7,580 bases of DNA from Acholeplasmataceae bacterium (GTDB taxonomy: Bacteria > Bacillota_I > Bacilli_A > Acholeplasmatales > Acholeplasmataceae), in assembly GCA_030656435.1 (NCBI GenBank), contig JAUSOA010000113.1, forward strand, positions 1 through 7,580, read 5' to 3'. Positions 5,392 through 7,580 of the stretch are shown piece after piece. The first letter of the stretch is position 1. Each line of letters begins with the position of its first letter. The notes beneath the pieces are model-generated. The model was not told the origin of the DNA and did not search any database. It was given only the letters and a program-made list of their open reading frames with translations. Both the position numbers and the translations under genes were made by a program.

Positions 5392-7580
5392 CTAAAGTGC
5401 ATCGATAGCTTGAATTATGGAAGTTCTCTTTAATCTTAATCTATTGTTCATGATGTCTAGAACATAATAATCATCTGCTGGTCCTGGATAAGTAATTGGA
5501 TCAAGTAATACGAATGCATCATAAACATCATTGTTTGGATCTACTGTCTTAGAAATGATGTAATAAATAATTGTGTTAGGTCCATCATCAACAGCTTCAA
5601 CTAAATCGTCTCTTTGTTGAGCATCTAATGTCTTAAGTCCCGCAACAGTTATATCAGAAGCAATTGTCATAATGCTTGTTACGCCTAAGATATTCATTGA
5701 GTCAACAACATGTTGCATTTCAGCTATCTTAATATCACTATTAACAGCTAGAGGATCGTAGTTGTCATCACCAAGAATTGCATAAGATTCATCTGTATCT
5801 ATATTGGCTGCAATAATACCAGCTGAGATTAATCTATAAACAATTAGCTTATCAATATCAATTAAGTCTTGTAATACTGTTGCTGTTAATAATGTGTTGT
5901 CGATTGGTGTTAAATCAAGTAATGTTGCTGAATCATCGCCACCATTAAGAACTAGCATTGCATCAATGACACCTTGAACTTCTACTGCTAGTAAGTCTAA
6001 GCTGCTACCAACCATATAGGCTGTACTTGGAATATCAAGAGCTGCGATAATCGCATCTGATAATATTCTATGAACAATCACTGAATCAAATTCATCATCA
6101 ACTGGATCAGTTCCTAAACCAACATAATGTAGGTTTTGAAGTTGAGCGATTGTTACACCTTGTGCATCAATTGCAACTGATAGGTCGGTAATGTTCATGA
6201 TTTCCATAGCCTTCACTAATGCGTACATTTCAGAAACCTTAATATCAGATCCGATTGCATTTGGATCATAGTTTGGATCTCCGAGTTCTGCATGTGATTC
6301 ATCAGTATCAAGTGTTGCAGTAATAATACCGCTCGCTATCATTCTATGAATAATTAATGTATCAATATCAAGTAAATCCTTAATAAGTGCTGGAGTTAAT
6401 ACGCTATTTGCTACTGGTGTTAAGCTTGCTAATGTTTGTTGATCATCGCCACCGCTTAAGAGTAACATCGCATCAATTACACCTTGGATTTCATCACGAG
6501 TGCCATCAATGAATAGGTCCGCTGTGCTACCCACCATAAATGCATTGGTTGGGATTGTAAGGGATGCACTAATTGCATTCGATAACAATCTATGAACGAT
6601 TGTAGAATCTAGATCATCTAAACCAGCATCTCTTAAACCAACGTTATGTAGATCCTGGAGATTTGCTATGGTTGTATTTTCTGCTGCGATTGGTGTTCCA
6701 AGATTAACAATACCCATAATTTCCATTGCATCTACTAATGCTCTCATTTCAAATACCTTTAGATCTGCACCAGGTAGGTCTGCATCATAATTCACATCAC
6801 CAAGAATGGCAAGCGATTCATCAGTATGCAAGTTTTGATCAATAATTCCTGTTGCTATTAATCTATAGATAATGAGTGATTCTAAATCGAGTAAATCGTC
6901 AATTGCTACTGGAGTGAGTACAGTAGTGTCGACTGGAGTTAAGCCATTTAATGTTTCTGTATCATCATTTCCACTAAGTATTAGTAGAGAACCGATAACA
7001 CCTTGAATTTCTTCAGGTTTAAGATCGAGTGTTGATCCAACCATATAAGCACCACTTGGAATCGTGAGTGCACCAATGATTGCTTCAGAAAGTAATCTAT
7101 GAACGATTACAGATTGGTGTGTATCTAGAACTGGATCAATACCTAAACCGACATAATGTAGATTTTGTAGCTGTGCGATTGTTGTATCTTCAACGACGAT
7201 TGGAGTACCTAAATTAACGATACCCATCACACGCATTGCTTCTACAAGTCCATACATTTCGGAAATCTTTAAATCATCGCCGATAGCGAGTGAATCATAG
7301 TTATCATCGCCAAGTTCTGCTAAGGATTCATCAGTGTGTAGGTTTTGATCAATGATTCCAGAAGCTACCATTCTATAAATGATTAATGAGTCTAAGTCTA
7401 ATAAGTCTTCAATTGCGTCTGGAGTTAATACTGTTGTATCTACTGGAGTTAAATCATTTAGTGTCTTGGTATCATCATTTCCACTCAGTACGAGTAGAGA
7501 TCCGATAACACCTTGAATTTCTTCAGGTTTAAGATCGAGTGTTGATCCAACCATATAAGCACCACTTGGAATCGTGAGTG
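5392..7580 (-). CDS. Large acidic tandem-repeat protein, C-terminal part (partial)
   Basis: The frame is open from the right edge to a TAG at 5392-5394. The Met codon at 7552-7554 is internal to a repeat, because the upstream residues (LTIPSGAY) match the preceding part of other units, so the true start lies outside the window. The visible 728 or so residues contain no Cys and no Trp. One 170-residue unit has 28 Asp/Glu against 6 Lys/Arg. Four successive units (170, 169, 174 and about 160 residues) are followed by a 47-residue tail. Each unit carries a D-x-N-x-D-x6-D loop before a helix, as in dockerin or EF-hand calcium sites, and two copies of an I-x-x-R-h-h-S/A-x-x-I helix signature. There is no LPXTG motif or C-terminal membrane span. 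I do not recognise the family. A secreted or surface calcium-stabilised protein is an inference; the signal peptide, if any, is not in view. Terminator at 5333-5374. Confidence 0.88.
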   Translation of the reverse strand, partial: LTIPSGAYMVGSTLDLKPEEIQGVIGSLLVLSGNDDTKTLNDLTPVDTTVLTPDAIEDLLDLDSLIIYRMVASGIIDQNLHTDESLAELGDDNYDSLAIGDDLKISEMYGLVEAMRVMGIVNLGTPIVVEDTTIAQLQNLHYVGLGIDPVLDTHQSVIVHRLLSEAIIGALTIPSGAYMVGSTLDLKPEEIQGVIGSLLILSGNDDTETLNGLTPVDTTVLTPVAIDDLLDLESLIIYRLIATGIIDQNLHTDESLAILGDVNYDADLPGADLKVFEMRALVDAMEIMGIVNLGTPIAAENTTIANLQDLHNVGLRDAGLDDLDSTIVHRLLSNAISASLTIPTNAFMVGSTADLFIDGTRDEIQGVIDAMLLLSGGDDQQTLASLTPVANSVLTPALIKDLLDIDTLIIHRMIASGIITATLDTDESHAELGDPNYDPNAIGSDIKVSEMYALVKAMEIMNITDLSVAIDAQGVTIAQLQNLHYVGLGTDPVDDEFDSVIVHRILSDAIIAALDIPSTAYMVGSSLDLLAVEVQGVIDAMLVLNGGDDSATLLDLTPIDNTLLTATVLQDLIDIDKLIVYRLISAGIIAANIDTDESYAILGDDNYDPLAVNSDIKIAEMQHVVDSMNILGVTSIMTIASDITVAGLKTLDAQQRDDLVEAVDDGPNTIIYYIISKTVDPNNDVYDAFVLLDPITYPGPADDYYVLDIMNNRLRLKRTSIIQAIDAL
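5536..6015 (-). repeat. Repeat unit 4 of the acidic protein (last, degenerate second half)
   Basis: The first half is well kept, with loop DDNYDPLAVNSD (5734-5769) and signature IVYRLISAGI. The second half has drifted: the signature reads IIYYIISKTV, with Tyr in place of the otherwise constant Arg, and the linker QQRDDLVEAVDDGPN is new. A 47-residue tail (5395-5535) follows, ending with LKRTSIIQAIDAL, which resembles the first helix of a unit (LKPEEIQGVIGSL). Confidence 0.85.
6016..6537 (-). repeat. Repeat unit 3 of the acidic protein (174 residues)
   Basis: This unit runs from MVGSTADL to IPSTAY. The calcium-like loop is DPNYDPNAIGSD (6244-6279). It is four residues longer near its start, reading DLFIDGTRDEIQ where units 1 and 2 read DLKPEEIQ. 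Helix signatures are IIHRMIASGI and IVHRILSDAI. Confidence 0.9.
6538..7044 (-). repeat. Repeat unit 2 of the acidic protein (169 residues)
   Basis: This unit runs from MVGSTLDLK to IPTNAF. The calcium-like loop is DVNYDADLPGAD (6763-6798), which with the preceding Gly gives the GDVN start typical of dockerins. Helix signatures are IIYRLIATGI and IVHRLLSNAI. The linker after IANLQDLH differs from units 1 and 3 (VGLRDAGLDDLDS). Confidence 0.9.
6992..7580. repeat. Perfect 79-base direct repeat within the repeat-protein gene (copies 6992-7070 and 7502-7580)
   Basis: Bases 6992-7070 and 7502-7580 are identical over all 79 positions at an offset of 510, and the match runs to the window edge. Just to the left, 6901-6960 against 7411-7470 has 14 mismatches in 60. 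The sharp change in identity suggests recent duplication or gene conversion between units 1 and 2 and their upstream neighbour. Confidence 0.95.
7045..7554 (-). repeat. Repeat unit 1 of the acidic protein (170 residues)
   Basis: This unit runs from MVGSTLDLK to IPSGAY. Its calcium-like loop is DDNYDSLAIGDD (7273-7308) and its helix signatures are IIYRMVASGI and IVHRLLSEAI. The first half is closest to unit 2 (IIDQNLHTDESLA), whereas the stretch IAQLQNLHYVGLG in the second half matches unit 3 exactly. The unit therefore looks mosaic. Bases 7555-7580 hold the end of a further unit upstream. Confidence 0.9.

Noticed and set aside
7552..7554. ATG at 7554 (minus strand) as the true start of the repeat protein
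   Set aside because: The residues encoded just upstream (LTIPSGAY) match the end of a repeat unit and no stop codon intervenes before the window edge, so this Met is internal.
5392..7580. Tandem units considered as a CRISPR array or non-coding satellite
   Set aside because: The repeats are about 510 bases, diverged, all in phase with one long open frame, and variable mainly in ways that keep the protein pattern.

Overview
The window is AT-rich bacterial DNA with short intergenic gaps, Bacillus-type ribosome binding sites (GAGGTG and AAGGAG variants), hairpin-plus-T terminators and Trp read from TGG in every gene seen. This fits a low-GC Gram-positive or a standard-code relative of the Mollicutes (Acholeplasma/Izemoplasma/Haloplasma-like). 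The placement is an inference from style and gene content; no rRNA or other marker gene is present.

Layout. Bases 1-117 are the last 38 codons of an unidentified gene, probably a membrane protein. After a 119-base gap holding an inverted-repeat cluster and a candidate promoter comes a single-gene unit for a pyrophosphate-type phosphofructokinase (237-1481). A strong two-way terminator (about 1504-1529) separates it from a convergent nitroreductase-like flavoprotein of the TM1586 type (1534-2352, minus strand). A short divergent promoter region (about 2353-2495) then serves that gene and a tight three-gene operon on the plus strand: a DUF5058-type membrane protein (2496-3227), a second multi-spanning membrane protein (3228-3887) and an N-terminally membrane-anchored M20 metallopeptidase (3887-5314). 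The first two genes abut exactly and the second and third overlap by one base. A second two-way terminator (5333-5374) closes the operon.

The right third (5392-7580, minus strand, running off the window) encodes the C-terminal 728 or so residues of a highly acidic repeat protein without Cys or Trp. It consists of about 170-residue tandem units, each apparently made of two related halves. One half of each unit carries a loop matching the D-x-N-x-D-x6-D calcium-loop pattern of dockerins and EF-hands. I do not recognise a named family. A large, probably surface or secreted, calcium-dependent protein is the best guess, but the N-terminus and any signal peptide lie outside the window.

Function together. 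The phosphofructokinase points to PPi-linked glycolysis. The operon looks like a two-component membrane carrier paired with a hydrolase for peptides or N-acyl amino acids, and its substrate is unknown. Nothing seen links the repeat protein functionally to the operon, since it is convergent and insulated by the terminator. The most unusual content is the repeat protein and the uncharacterised membrane pair plus M20 operon. No RNA genes, CRISPR arrays, insertion sequences or attachment sites were found.
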